Origin: Celeribacter baekdonensis
GTDB taxonomy: Bacteria; Pseudomonadota; Alphaproteobacteria; Rhodobacterales; Rhodobacteraceae
Length of the DNA: 64,000 bases
Direction: 5' to 3'
Assembly (NCBI RefSeq): GCF_003047105.1
Contig: NZ_CP028475.1
Coordinates: 2,046,001 to 2,110,000, forward strand
Part shown: in pieces, positions 46,153 to 56,452 of the stretch
Layout of the letters: the number at the start of each line of letters is the position of its first letter
Numbering within the stretch: the stretch's first letter is position 1
Program-made: the position numbers and the translations under genes
The notes under the pieces: model-generated
The model's input: the letters and a program-made list of their open reading frames with translations, nothing else
What the model was told of the DNA's origin: nothing
The model's database searches: none

Positions 46153-47031
46153 ATGCGCGACACGCGTTTGAATATTTCGGCGGGTCTGGCCTCCGTCACT
46201 GTCGCGACGATTCTGATCATCGCCAAACTCTGGGCTTTGGGGCAAACGGGATCGCTTTCGATTGCGGCCTCCTTGGCCGACAGCGGCATGGATTTGATGA
46301 TCGCCTTGGGCGGTTTGATGGCGATTTATTACGCTTCGCGCCCGCCAGACCAAGACCACGCCTTTGGCCACACCTCCGCCGAAGACCTCGCTGCGCTGGC
46401 CCAATCCGTTTTCATTTTGGTCTCCGCCGCGATCATCGCCGTGACTTCAACGCGCCGCCTGCTCTCGAACACCCCGGTCGAAGTTCAGGCCGAAGGTGCG
46501 GGCATTGCGGTCATGGTCTTGTCGATCATTTTAACCATCGCGCTTGTGCTGTGGCAAAGGCGCGTGGCGCGCCTGACAAAGTCCAAAGTCGTCAGTGCCG
46601 ATAGCCTTCATTACGTCGGAGATTTGGTGCCCAACATCGGGGCAATTGTGGCGCTTTTTGCCGCCAAAGCCTTTGGCATGCATCAGATCGACTCTGTCGT
46701 CGCTTTGGCAGCTGCGGCGATTTTGGTTGTCGGCGCTTTGCGCATCGGGAAATCGGCCTGGGATGCTTTGATGGATCGCTCTGCTCCGGCGGAAATGATT
46801 CAAGGCATTGAAAACATGGCAAAGTCCTACCCGGAAATTCATGCGTTCCACGATCTAAAAACCCGCATGGCCGGGTCTAAGCCCTTTGTGAACATCCATA
46901 TTGAGTTGAACGGTGACCAGACGCTGCGTGAGGCCCACGCGATTTCAGCGAGCCTCAAACACCACATCGTCACCGCCTACCCCAACGCCGACGTCATCAT
47001 CCACAAAGACGTTTGGGGCGAGGCGGATTAA
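46153..47031 (+). CDS. Cation diffusion facilitator family transporter
   Basis: 292-residue CDF antiporter for Zn2+, Fe2+ or related ions. The metal-site helices read ASLADSGMDLMI and HYVGDLVPNIGAI, with HAFGHTSAEDL in the loop between. A C-terminal ferredoxin-like dimerisation domain ends the chain (VNIHIELNGDQTL). FieF-like. Confidence 0.92.
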   Translation: MRDTRLNISAGLASVTVATILIIAKLWALGQTGSLSIAASLADSGMDLMIALGGLMAIYYASRPPDQDHAFGHTSAEDLAALAQSVFILVSAAIIAVTSTRRLLSNTPVEVQAEGAGIAVMVLSIILTIALVLWQRRVARLTKSKVVSADSLHYVGDLVPNIGAIVALFAAKAFGMHQIDSVVALAAAAILVVGALRIGKSAWDALMDRSAPAEMIQGIENMAKSYPEIHAFHDLKTRMAGSKPFVNIHIELNGDQTLREAHAISASLKHHIVTAYPNADVIIHKDVWGEAD

Positions 47032-47036
47032 CGCAT

Positions 47037-49058
47037 TTAGGCGGTGAGCAATCCCCGCCCTTTCAACAGCGCCTCAACTCCGGGCATCCGGCCTCGGAAC
47101 GCGGTGTAAAGCGCCTCTGCGTCTTGAGAGCCACCTTTGGACAGGATGTGTTCCTCCAAAAGCCGCGCCGTTGCTGAGTCAAACGCGCCCTTTTCCTCAA
47201 AGGCTTCGAACGCATCGGCGTCCATGACCTCTGACCACATGTAGCTGTAATATCCGGCGCTATAGCCGTCACCAGAAAAGATATGGGCGAAATGCGGCGT
47301 GGCATGGCGCATCGTTACCGCATGGGGCAAACCGATCCGCGCCAAAGTTTCGGTCTGAGCGGCCATCGGGTCCGCTGGCGCATCGCCATCGTGAAAATCA
47401 AGGTCAACCAAGGCCGAGGCAATGTATTCCACCGTGGCAAAGCCTTGATCATAGGTCTGTGCGGCCAACAACCGATCCAACATATCACGCGGCATCGGCG
47501 CACCGGTTTTGGCATGGGTCGCGAACTCTTCGAGAACCTCAGGCACTTCCAACCAATGTTCAAAAAGTTGGCTGGGAAGCTCAACAAAATCGCGCGCCAC
47601 CGAGGTGCCCGAGATCGAGCCATAAGTCACATCTGACAGCATCTGGTGCAGAGCGTGACCGAATTCATGGAACAAGGTGCGGGCATCATCATAGGATAGC
47701 AATGCCGCCTCACCTTTCGATGGTTTGGCAAAATTGCACACATTGAGCACGATCGGCCGAATGTCACCTTCGAGCTTTTGCTGGCTGCGCATCGCGGTAC
47801 ACCACGCGCCTGATCGTTTCGACCCACGGGCGAAATAATCACCGATAAAGACCGCGATATGTTTGCCGTCGCGGGTCACATTCCACGCCCGTGCATCCGG
47901 GTGATAGGTGGCCACGTCCAGCGGTTCAAAGTCGAGACCAAACAGCCGATGCGCACAGGCAAAAGCCGCCTCGATCATCCGGTCCAATTGCAAATAGGGC
48001 TTCAATTCCGCTTCATCGAGATCATGTTCGGCCTTGCGCCGGATCGCCGAATAATAGCGCCAATCCCACGGCTCCAACGGACCATTGATGCCGTCCTTTG
48101 CCATCATTTCGGCCAAAATCGCGCCATCCCGTTCGGCCGCCTCTTTGGCCGGGGCCCAGACGCGCATCAACAGATCGCGTACAGCCTCCGGCGTCTTGGC
48201 CATTTCGGTCTCTAATTTATAGGCCGCAAAGCTCGGGTAGCCGAGCAATTTGGCGCGCTCTTCGCGCAGGCGCAAAATTTCTGCCGCATTTTCACGGTTG
48301 TCATTGGCATTGCCATTTTCACCCCGTGCGGACCAGGCTTTGAATGCCGCTTCACGCAAATCACGGCGCGGCGAAAACTGCATAAACGGGACGATCAGCG
48401 ATCGTGACAGAGTGACGACCGGGCCGTCCGCACCTTTTTCCTCGCCCGCCGCACGCGCCGAGTCGATCACAAATTGCGGTAAACCCTCAAGATCGGTCTC
48501 CGCCAGCGGCATGACCCAATCGCGCTCATCCGCCAAAAGATTTTGCCCAAAACCCGTGCCCAGCGTGGCAAGTCGAGATTTGATTTCTGCCATCCTCGCC
48601 TTTTGCGGGCCTTCCAGCTTTGCTCCGGACCGCACAAACGAGCGATAGGTCAACATCAAAACCCGCGCCTGCTCTGGCGTCAAATCCAACGTGTCGCGCG
48701 TCTCCCAAAGCGTCTCAATTCGTGCGAACAATGCAGAATTCGACGTGATTTCAGAGGAGTACGCCGAAAGCATCGGGGAAAAGTCCCGCATCAATGCATC
48801 GCGCACATCGTTGGCATCCGCCCCCGCCGAACCGTAGAACACGCCCAAAACCTTGGACAACGTGCTATCCGAACGTTCCAAGGCCTCGATTGTATTGGTG
48901 AATGTCGGGGCCTCGGGGTCGCTTGCAATGGCCTGAACCGCCGCACGCCCTTCGGCCAATGCGGCCTCGGCCGCGGGTTTGACATGGGCGTCCTCAATCG
49001 CCTCAAACGGCGGCAAATTGAACGGGGTATTCCAGTCGGACAACAGCGGATTGGTCAT
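47037..49058 (-). CDS. M3-family metallopeptidase (oligopeptidase A/dipeptidyl carboxypeptidase type)
   Basis: 673-residue zinc peptidase with the catalytic HEFGH in ARTLFHEFGHALHQML, near residue 460. Further family segments are SGAWCTAM and YSYMWSEVMDADAF. No signal peptide, so it degrades short peptides in the cytoplasm. ATG 49,058 follows AAGGAG; upstream in-frame codons lack an RBS. Confidence 0.93.
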   Translation of the reverse strand: MTNPLLSDWNTPFNLPPFEAIEDAHVKPAAEAALAEGRAAVQAIASDPEAPTFTNTIEALERSDSTLSKVLGVFYGSAGADANDVRDALMRDFSPMLSAYSSEITSNSALFARIETLWETRDTLDLTPEQARVLMLTYRSFVRSGAKLEGPQKARMAEIKSRLATLGTGFGQNLLADERDWVMPLAETDLEGLPQFVIDSARAAGEEKGADGPVVTLSRSLIVPFMQFSPRRDLREAAFKAWSARGENGNANDNRENAAEILRLREERAKLLGYPSFAAYKLETEMAKTPEAVRDLLMRVWAPAKEAAERDGAILAEMMAKDGINGPLEPWDWRYYSAIRRKAEHDLDEAELKPYLQLDRMIEAAFACAHRLFGLDFEPLDVATYHPDARAWNVTRDGKHIAVFIGDYFARGSKRSGAWCTAMRSQQKLEGDIRPIVLNVCNFAKPSKGEAALLSYDDARTLFHEFGHALHQMLSDVTYGSISGTSVARDFVELPSQLFEHWLEVPEVLEEFATHAKTGAPMPRDMLDRLLAAQTYDQGFATVEYIASALVDLDFHDGDAPADPMAAQTETLARIGLPHAVTMRHATPHFAHIFSGDGYSAGYYSYMWSEVMDADAFEAFEEKGAFDSATARLLEEHILSKGGSQDAEALYTAFRGRMPGVEALLKGRGLLTA

Positions 49059-49110
49059 GAAGATCTCCTTTGGGAGTGAAGCTATGCCGCGCTCCGCCAA
49101 AGGAAAAGGG

Positions 49111-50151
49111 CTATCCGGGACTATTTATCCCGCAAATCGGACAGTCCGCGCGCTTTTTGACCGTGATCACCCGCGTCTCTGTGTAAAGCGCATCATAGAT
49201 CAAAAGCCGCCCGATCAGGCCCTGCCCGGCACCCGTGATGTCTTTGAGCGCTTCCATCGCCATCATCGTGCCCAAAATGCCCGGCAAAGGAGCGGCCACG
49301 CCCGCCTCGGCACAGGTTGGAACCATGCCTTCTGCCGGACGCTCAGGAAACACACATTGATAACAAGGGCCATTTTTTGCGGTATTATACGTGCTAATTT
49401 GACCTTCCCATTGGGTGATCGCCGCCGCAATCAGCGGCGTTTTCTCCGCCACGCAAAGCGCATTCACAAGGTATCGCGTGTCGAAATTGTCCGAGCCATC
49501 AAGCACCAAATCATACTCGCGGATCAGCGCCACACAGCTTTCGTCAAAGCGGCGATTGTAGGGGCGCACCTCGACAAACGGGTTTTGCGCGCGCATTGCC
49601 TCGGCGGCGGAAAATACTTTTGGCACACCAAGGTTCGCATCCGTATGAATCACCTGCCGTTGCAGATTTGAGGCCTCGACCACATCATCGTCGACCACGC
49701 CAATGGTGCCCACTCCCGAGGCCGCAAGATATTGCAAAATCGGCGCGCCAAGCCCGCCTGCCCCGACAACCAAGACTTTGGCGTGTTTGAGTTTTTTCTG
49801 ACCCGGCCCACCGATTTCCCGCAACAGAATATGGCGCATATAGCGGTCCAATTCAGCAGGTCGAAACGAACCGTCCGTTTCGCTGTCCATCACGGGCGCA
49901 ACCCGCGACCGAAGGGCGCGCAGGCCAAACCGATAGACCATGATCACACCTGCAAAACCGCCCAAAAGCAGCCATTCACCAAGACTTCCGCCGAGTGTCT
50001 GTCGCATCGGATGCGCCTCTGGCAGCACAGTCAGCGCCAAAATCACCGCCAGATATAGAATGCCGATCATCGCCCAGCGCGCACGTCTGGGGGCATGAGT
50101 TGCCGCCCCAACGCCCCAAAGCACCACAGCCATGATCAGAAACGGGATCAT
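49111..50151 (-). CDS. ThiF/MoeB/HesA-family adenylyltransferase with N-terminal membrane segments
   Basis: 346 residues. The first 85 or so form about three transmembrane helices (FLIMAVVLWGVGAAT; WAMIGILYLAVILALTVL; EWLLLGGFAGVIMVYRF). A complete E1-like domain follows: nucleotide motif VLVVGAGGLGAPILQYLAASG, LDGSDNFDTRYLVN, the Cys-pair zinc site (PCYQCVFP ... CPICG) and PTCAEAG. It should adenylate the C-terminus of a ubiquitin-like sulfur carrier (ThiS or MoaD), here tethered to the membrane. Start overlaps the dut stop by one base. Confidence 0.88.
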   Translation of the reverse strand: MIPFLIMAVVLWGVGAATHAPRRARWAMIGILYLAVILALTVLPEAHPMRQTLGGSLGEWLLLGGFAGVIMVYRFGLRALRSRVAPVMDSETDGSFRPAELDRYMRHILLREIGGPGQKKLKHAKVLVVGAGGLGAPILQYLAASGVGTIGVVDDDVVEASNLQRQVIHTDANLGVPKVFSAAEAMRAQNPFVEVRPYNRRFDESCVALIREYDLVLDGSDNFDTRYLVNALCVAEKTPLIAAAITQWEGQISTYNTAKNGPCYQCVFPERPAEGMVPTCAEAGVAAPLPGILGTMMAMEALKDITGAGQGLIGRLLIYDALYTETRVITVKKRADCPICGINSPG

Positions 50152-50618
50152 TATTTACGACCCGTCGAGCCAAATCCACCCGTACCACGCACGGTATCGC
50201 CCAAGGTCTCAACCACTGCATAGGCCCCCTGCACCACAGGCGCGACGACCATTTGGCCGATACGCTCGCCATGTTGGATGTGGAACGGTTCCGTGCCGTG
50301 ATTGATCAACAAAATGCCAATGGGGCCACGATAATCGGCGTCGATGGTGCCCGGCGTGTTGACCATGGAAATCCCATGTTTGAGCGCAAGACCCGAACGG
50401 GGACGGACCTGCACCTCAAATCCAGGCGGAATTTCCATCGCAAATCCGGTCGGGATCAAGGCGCGCGCGCCCGGCACCAAGACCAAACCAACATCACGCG
50501 TCTCCGGCGGAAAATTCGCCCGCACGTCGGCACCGGCGGCATGTTCCGTTTCGTAAGACGGCAGCTTGATCTCGCGGTCCGCGCCCTCAAGCCATTGAAT
50601 TTTAATATCAACTGTCAT
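50151..50618 (-). CDS. dut: dUTP diphosphatase
   Basis: 155-residue trimeric dUTPase. Five family motifs are visible, including [43 protein letters not shown] and the C-terminal [10 protein letters not shown]. Start ATG 50,618 ([14 protein letters not shown]). It is 22 bp behind the repaired coaBC end, the common dfp-dut order. Confidence 0.95.
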   Translation of the reverse strand: MTVDIKIQWLEGADREIKLPSYETEHAAGADVRANFPPETRDVGLVLVPGARALIPTGFAMEIPPGFEVQVRPRSGLALKHGISMVNTPGTIDADYRGPIGILLINHGTEPFHIQHGERIGQMVVAPVVQGAYAVVETLGDTVRGTGGFGSTGRK

Positions 50619-50640
50619 GTTTTCATCGCTGTCCAAATAC

Positions 50641-51854
50641 TCATTCAACGGCAAAGGCCGCACTCAAACGGTCGGCGATCTTATGGGCCAACTGGCGTGC
50701 CACCTCCGCCTTGCTCATTCGGGCCATGCATCTGAACCCGCGTCCGAAATCAGCACAACCGCATTCTCTGTGCCGCCCATAATGCCGGTGGCGGGGGAGA
50801 CGTCATTGGCCACAATCCAGTCGCAGCCTTTGCGCAGTCGTTTGGCCGTGGCGTGGGCCACAACGTCGTCGGTCTCGGCGGCAAAGCCGACCACAAGCCG
50901 GGGACGTCCCGTACTCATCTGGCTGACTGAGGCAAGAATGTCGGGGTTTTCCGCGAAACTCAGACTTGGCAATGCGCCTTTTTCTTTTTTAATCTTAGAT
51001 CCGCTTTCCGAACTCACACGCCAATCCGCCACAGCGGCGGCAAAGACGGCGGCATCGGCGGGCAAAGCGGCCTCGACAGCGGCTTTCATCTCGCGGGCTG
51101 TTTCGACGCGGATCACTGTGACGCCCTGCGGCGGCGGCACATCGGCGGGGCCGGTGACGAAACTCACCCGAGCGCCAAGATCACGCAGCGCGCTCGCGAT
51201 GGCCGTGCCCTGTGCGCCAGACGAACGGTTGGCGATATACCGCACCGGGTCAATCGGTTCATGGGTCGGGCCAGAGGTGACAAGGATATGCTTGCCCAAC
51301 AGGGGGCCTTCGGTGAGTGCCGCGCGGATCGCGCCGATGATGTCCGGAGTTTCCGACAGTCGTCCGGGGCCAAATTCGCCACAGGCCATCGTCCCCTCCT
51401 CAGGACCAACAAACAGCACGCCATCGGATTGGAGCGTTGCCACATTGCGTTGGGTCGCGGGGTGGTCCCACATTCGCACATTCATGGCAGGTGCGACCAG
51501 CACGCGCTTGTCCGTCGCCATCAACAGCGTCGAGGCCAGATCATTGGCCAAGCCATTGGCCATCTTGCCCAAAAGATCGGCCGTGGCAGGTGACACCACA
51601 ACCAAATCGGCGGCGCGGGACAGTTCGATATGGCCCATTTCGGCCTCATCGGTCAGGTCAAACAGGTCGCGATATACTTTTTCGGCGGCAAGGGCCGAGA
51701 CGGAGAGTGGCGTCACGAATTCTTCGGCCGCTTTGGTCAGAACCGGCACGACACGCACACCCTCTTCGCGCAGGCGACGGATCAGATCGAGCGATTTAAA
51801 CGCCGCAATCCCGCCGCCGATGATCAAAAGAATGGTCTTTCCGCTTAGCATCAC
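50641..51854 (-). CDS. coaBC: Bifunctional phosphopantothenoylcysteine decarboxylase/synthetase (one-base frameshift near C-terminus)
   Basis: CoaC half: flavodoxin-like start [21 protein letters not shown], active His region and [14 protein letters not shown]. CoaB half: [22 protein letters not shown] and VGFAAETDD. The first frame stops at 50,715 after AGSDAWPE, but the expected tail continues in the next frame ([19 protein letters not shown]) to TGA at 50,641. Adding one C to the CCC at 50,721-50,723 gives a normal 404-residue enzyme. CoA synthesis is essential, so a true inactivation is unlikely. Confidence 0.93.
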
Positions 51855-51972
51855 ATGCCCCTTTGCCCCGGTCCGTCATGAGCCACCTTGGTTTTGAGGC
51901 GGCGTCTCACAGCGTTCCAATGGGCAAAGGTGTAGGGTGCGCGTTTGACAAACTCAAGCCAAACTCAAGCCC

Positions 51973-52854
51973 TTAGTTCAGCAGCAGCGAGAGCGCTTCA
52001 CCATGACGTTCCAAGGATTTGCGCATTTTGACCAAAGCGCCTGCCTCCAGTTGGCGGACACGTTCTTTTGACAAAGACAACTCTTCTCCAAGGCTTTCAA
52101 GCGTGCGTGGCTCATCTGAGAGCTTGCGCGCGCGCAAAATGAATTGCTCGCGGTCGCTCAGTTCGCCAATGGACTCTTTGAGCCATGTTTGAAGCTGCTT
52201 TTGATCATGTTCTTCCCCCACCAGTTCGGCGGCGGTGTCGCCCTCATCGGCCAAAAGGTCGATCCATTCGCGACCGTCCTCGTCACCCGATTGCTGCGCG
52301 TTGAGCGAGAAATCAGAACCGGACAAGCGCCCATCCATCATCTCCACATCGCGCAGCGGCACGCCCAAATCCATCGCGATCATCTGCAACAATTGTGCAT
52401 GATCGAGTTGCGTGCCTTGGGTCGAGGCTTCGCGTTCCAACCGCGCCTGAACACGGCGCATATTGAAAAACAACGACTTTTGCGAGGACGTCGACCCGGT
52501 ACGCACCAAGGACCAATTGCGCATCACATAATCCTGAACCGAGGCCTTGATCCACCACGCGGCATAGGTCGAAAACCGCACGCCGCGGTCGGGATCAAAT
52601 TTCTCCGCCGCTTTCATCAGGCCCAATCCGGCCTCTTGGATAAGATCGTTCATCGGCGCGCCATAACGTTTGAATTTGGCCGCCATCGAAATCGCTAAAC
52701 GCATATAGGCGGTGATCAAACGGTGCAGAGCCGCCTCATCGCCATGATCGCGCCAAGCGCGTGCCAATGCCTGTTCTGTTTCAAGATCAAGCATTTCCGC
52801 TTTCATTGCCCGACGTGGCAATGCGTTGTCTGATACAGTCATATCGAGTGCCAT
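51973..52854 (-). CDS. rpoH: RNA polymerase sigma-32-type factor, RpoH2-like
   Basis: 293-residue sigma factor. Region 2 (DLIQEAGLGLMKAAEKFDPDRGVRFSTYAAWWIKA, in part) carries the -10 contact and the RpoH box QKSLFFNMRR is present. Region 4 reads TLESLGEELSLSKERVRQLE. The sequence resembles the second (RpoHII) factor used by Rhodobacteraceae in oxidative stress. ATG 52,854 follows GGGAGGG. Divergent from cobU. Confidence 0.9.
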   Translation of the reverse strand: MALDMTVSDNALPRRAMKAEMLDLETEQALARAWRDHGDEAALHRLITAYMRLAISMAAKFKRYGAPMNDLIQEAGLGLMKAAEKFDPDRGVRFSTYAAWWIKASVQDYVMRNWSLVRTGSTSSQKSLFFNMRRVQARLEREASTQGTQLDHAQLLQMIAMDLGVPLRDVEMMDGRLSGSDFSLNAQQSGDEDGREWIDLLADEGDTAAELVGEEHDQKQLQTWLKESIGELSDREQFILRARKLSDEPRTLESLGEELSLSKERVRQLEAGALVKMRKSLERHGEALSLLLN

Positions 52855-52978
52855 AAGACCCTCCCGAGGTTTGGCCGCTCGGTCCCTTTGTGCGTTATGT
52901 GCGTTGGGCATTTGCGAGCGGTGGCTTCTCCTGTTACGACCACACTACCCCAATTGGATGACTTTGAGTTTCACGAAC

Positions 52979-53512
52979 ATGTGCATTTCCTTTACACTGG
53001 TGCTCGGCGGCGCCTCGTCTGGCAAGTCTGAAATTTCTGAAAAACTGTGTTTTCACAGTCAGTTAGATCGGGTTTACCTGGCCTCATCACAGGTCTATGA
53101 CGATGAAATGCGCACAAAGGTTGAGCAGCACCGCACAAATAGGGGCCCGGATTGGCGCACAATCGAGGAACCTTTTCGCGCCGATCAGGTGATTTTAGAG
53201 GCAAAGGCACATCAAATACTCTTGTTTGATTGCGCCACGCTTTGGCTCACCAACCATCTTTTGGCTGATCACGATATTGCCCAAGAGACAGATATGCTCT
53301 TGGCCGCGCTCAAATCCTGTCCGGCGCAGGTGGTGATTGTCAGCAACGAGGTGGGTCAGGGCATCGTCCCCGAAAACGCCCTTGCCCGTCGGTTTCGGAT
53401 CGAACAAGGGCAGCTCAATCGGCGTTTGGCCGCAGAGGCCGGGACTGTTGTGGGCGTGATGGCGGGGCTACCTTTCATGCTCAAAGGCGACAGGCCGGAG
53501 GCGTTAAAATGA
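52979..53512 (+). CDS. cobU: Adenosylcobinamide kinase/guanylyltransferase
   Basis: 177-residue bifunctional enzyme of the nucleotide-loop assembly of cobalamin. The P-loop LVLGGASSGKSEISEKL and VSNEVGQGIVPENALARRFR are characteristic. The start may be ATG 52,979 or 52,958; neither has a strong RBS. The B12 link is relevant because the window's ribonucleotide reductase needs B12. Confidence 0.92.
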   Translation: MCISFTLVLGGASSGKSEISEKLCFHSQLDRVYLASSQVYDDEMRTKVEQHRTNRGPDWRTIEEPFRADQVILEAKAHQILLFDCATLWLTNHLLADHDIAQETDMLLAALKSCPAQVVIVSNEVGQGIVPENALARRFRIEQGQLNRRLAAEAGTVVGVMAGLPFMLKGDRPEALK

Positions 53513-54078
53513 GCAAATTATGGCTGATCCGCCACGGCCCGACCCATGCCAAAAGCTTTGTTGGCTGGACCGATCTGCCCGCCGATCTGTCTGACACTGC
53601 CGCGATTACGCGGCTTGAAGCGGCACTGCCAGATGTGCCGCTGATCTCCTCTGATCTCAGCCGCGCGATCAACACGGGCAGCGCGATTCAGGGCCCGCGC
53701 CCGCGCCTACCCCATGATCCGCGCCTGCGCGAAACCCATTTTGGCGATTGGGAAAATCTGTCTTGGGCTCAGATTGAACAGCGCGACACAGATCTCGCCC
53801 GCCAAGTGTTTGAAACCCCCGGCGACATCGCCCCACCCGGTGGCGAAAGTTGGAATGGGTTTTCTGCCCGCGTTCATGCGGGTGTCGCGGCCTTGCCCGG
53901 CGAAACCATTGTCGTCGCGCATATGGGGGTCATTTTGGCGCTGTTGCAAAAGGCGCTTGGATGCACGGCCTATGAGGCGCTGGGGCATAAAATTGACCCG
54001 CTGTCCTGCACCGTTATTGACTGTCCTGACGGGCTGGCAGGGGCATGGAACTGCACGCGCATAAATCACAAATATTGA
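53509..54078 (+). CDS. Histidine phosphatase (possible alpha-ribazole phosphatase)
   Basis: 189-residue phosphoglycerate-mutase-fold phosphatase. Catalytic RHG at residues 8-10 (LIRHGPTH), LRETHFGDWENLSW and VVAHMGVI with the second His. It overlaps cobU by four bases (ATGA), so it may be the CobC-type phosphatase that finishes the nucleotide loop. The inference rests on context. Confidence 0.85.
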   Translation: MSKLWLIRHGPTHAKSFVGWTDLPADLSDTAAITRLEAALPDVPLISSDLSRAINTGSAIQGPRPRLPHDPRLRETHFGDWENLSWAQIEQRDTDLARQVFETPGDIAPPGGESWNGFSARVHAGVAALPGETIVVAHMGVILALLQKALGCTAYEALGHKIDPLSCTVIDCPDGLAGAWNCTRINHKY

Positions 54079-54157
54079 TATAAACTATGATAAAATATCT
54101 CTTTTTGTGATAGGTGAAGTTTATCTAAGATAGGCCCTGACACGCAAGGAGTTTCAT

Positions 54158-54844
54158 ATGTCTTACGATTTGTTCATTGGTGACAAAGGGTTCTCAAGCT
54201 GGTCGCTGCGCGGCTGGCTTTTGTTTGAAAAATTCGACATCCCGTTTCGCGAACACATGACTGGCCTCTACACGGGCACGATGCAACAAGACCTTGCGAC
54301 TCTCGCCCCTGCCCGCTTTGTTCCAACCGCACGCACGCCCGAGGGCTGGGTCATCGGCGAAAGTATTGCTTTGGCCGAAACCTTGGCGGAGCGACATCCC
54401 GACGCGGGGATTTGGCCCACCAATCCTGAGGCGCGCGTGTTTGCCCGTTGGCTTGTGGCCGAAATGCACGCCGGGTTTGCCGCCTTACGCTCCGCCTGTC
54501 CGATGCAGCTTTTCCATCAATATCAAGGCTTTGCTGTCACTGACGCGGTTCAGGCCGATCTGGAGCGCCTTGAAACCATGCTGGGCCATGCGTTGACGCA
54601 TTTCTCCGGCGAAGGCCCTTGGTTGTTTGGTACATACTCAGCCGCTGATGCGTTTTACGCCCCGGTTGCAGCGCGAATTGCCGGATATGACCTGCCCGTG
54701 TCCAAGCGCCTCACAGCCTATGTTGCGGCGCATCTGAATGACCCGGCATTCAAAGCCTGGCGCGCGGAAGGCATCAAACTCAGCTATGATCCGATGCCCT
54801 ATGCGCTTGATCTCCCCAAAACCGATTGGCCGGTTTCGGCATAA
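54158..54844 (+). CDS. Glutathione S-transferase family protein
   Basis: 228 residues with an N-terminal thioredoxin-like domain (LFIGDKGFSSWSLRGWLLFEKF) and alpha-helical C-domain (PWLFGTYSAADAFYAPVAARI). The SSWS segment occupies the catalytic position. Substrate unknown. AAGGAG upstream of the ATG. Confidence 0.9.
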   Translation: MSYDLFIGDKGFSSWSLRGWLLFEKFDIPFREHMTGLYTGTMQQDLATLAPARFVPTARTPEGWVIGESIALAETLAERHPDAGIWPTNPEARVFARWLVAEMHAGFAALRSACPMQLFHQYQGFAVTDAVQADLERLETMLGHALTHFSGEGPWLFGTYSAADAFYAPVAARIAGYDLPVSKRLTAYVAAHLNDPAFKAWRAEGIKLSYDPMPYALDLPKTDWPVSA

Positions 54845-54941
54845 TTCTCGCGGAATGCCGCGTGCATTAACCATTTGCTAACCATGCGCATCGTAGCACT
54901 GGTTAAGATTGGTTAATGCGTTTCGCGCGGGAGAAGACATC

Positions 54942-56452
54942 ATGGTCGCACGGACCTTTAGCGTCGCATTCGAAGGCGTCGAGGCCCGCCGGGTCGAGGT
55001 TCAATGTGCCATCGCGCCCGGTCTGCCCAGCTTCACCATCGTCGGCCTACCGGACAAAGCCGTCACAGAGGCCCGCGAACGCGTGCGCGCAGCTTTGGCG
55101 TCGATGCAAATTGCGCTCCCCTCGAAAAGACTGGTCATCAACCTCTCCCCGCCGATCTGCCGAAAGCAGGCTCGCATTTTGACCTACCCATAGCTCTGGC
55201 CATTCTCGCCGCAACCGGGTTGATCCCCGAAGAACAGGCCGAGAAAACCCTCTCACTGGGTGAATTGGCGCTTGATGGCTCGCTGGTCGCGGTCAATGGC
55301 GCGCTGCCCGCAGCGTTGAAAGCCGCCGAATTGGACTGCGTTTTGGCCTGTCCCGAAGCATGCAGCGCCGAGGCCGCCTGGGTTGGCGCAACGGCGGTTT
55401 ATGGGGCCAAGACGTTGGCGCATTTACTGCGACATTTCACCGGCGACCGCCCGCTTCATGCTGCCGAGCCGGGCGAAGTGTCCCTGCCCGAGCATCGCAA
55501 AGACATGCGCGACGTGAAGGGGCAGGAAAAGGCAAAGCGCGCGATGGAAATCGCCGCCGCAGGCGCGCATCATTTGTTTTTGGTCGGCACGCCAGGGTCA
55601 GGCAAGTCGATGTTGGCGGCGCGCTTGCCGTCGATTTTACCGCCGTTGTCGGCGCAAGAGGCGCTTGAAACCTCGATCATTCATTCGCTCGCGGGGCTTT
55701 TATCAGAAGGCGGAATTTCCCGCGCCCGACCGTTTCGCGAACCGCATCACACGGCCTCCATGGCCGCCATCGTCGGCGGCGGGCGCGGGGCGCAGCCGGG
55801 CGAGATTTCCTTGGCGCATAACGGAGTTTTGTTTTTGGACGAATTGCCCGAATTTCCGCGTCCCGTCTTGGAAACCCTGCGCCAGCCGGTCGAGAGCGGC
55901 GAGGTCATGGTGGCGCGCGCCAATGCTCATATGCGTTACCCAGCGCGCTTCATGTTGGTGGCGGCAGCGAACCCGTGCAAATGCGGCTACCTGCCTGATC
56001 CGGCCCGCGCCTGCGCAAAGGTGCCTTTGTGTGGCGAGGATTATTTGGGGCGCATTTCCGGGCCTTTGATGGACCGGTTCGATCTGCGGCTCGAAGTGCC
56101 CCCCGTTCAGTTTATGGACCTCGATTTGCCGCCGTCGGGCGACACTTCCGCTGTGATCGCCGCCCGCGTGGCCGAGGCACGCAGACGCCAAACCGAGCGT
56201 TTTGACGGGACAGGCCTGCGCACCAATGCGGAAATCGAAGGGAAAATGTTGGAGGAAACGGCCACGCCCGACGCGGAGGGGCGGACCCTTTTGACCATGG
56301 CGGCGGAAAAACTGGGCCTGACCGCGCGCGGCTATCATCGGGTGATGCGGGTGGCGCGTACCATTGCCGATTTGGCGGACGAGCCGGATGTGCGCCGCCC
56401 GCATGTGGCCGAGGCCCTGAGTTATCGGGTGGTGTCAAACACGCTCAACTGA
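54942..56452 (+). CDS. comM: YifB/ComM-family Mg-chelatase-like ATPase (one-base frameshift)
   Basis: Helicase-like AAA+ protein that in naturally competent bacteria promotes branch migration of incoming DNA. N-terminal Lon-protease-like fold (VEVQCAIAPGLPSFTIVGLPDKAVTEARERV, in part), Walker A VGTPGSGKSM, Walker B LFLDELPEF, and the C-terminal chelatase domain (RGYHRVMRVARTIADL). The first frame ends at 55,193; the protein continues in the next (DLPKAGSHFDLPIALAIL). One C added to the run at 55,147-55,150 restores NLSPADLPKAGSHFDLP and a 503-residue protein. ATG 54,942 follows GGGAGAAG. Confidence 0.93.
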
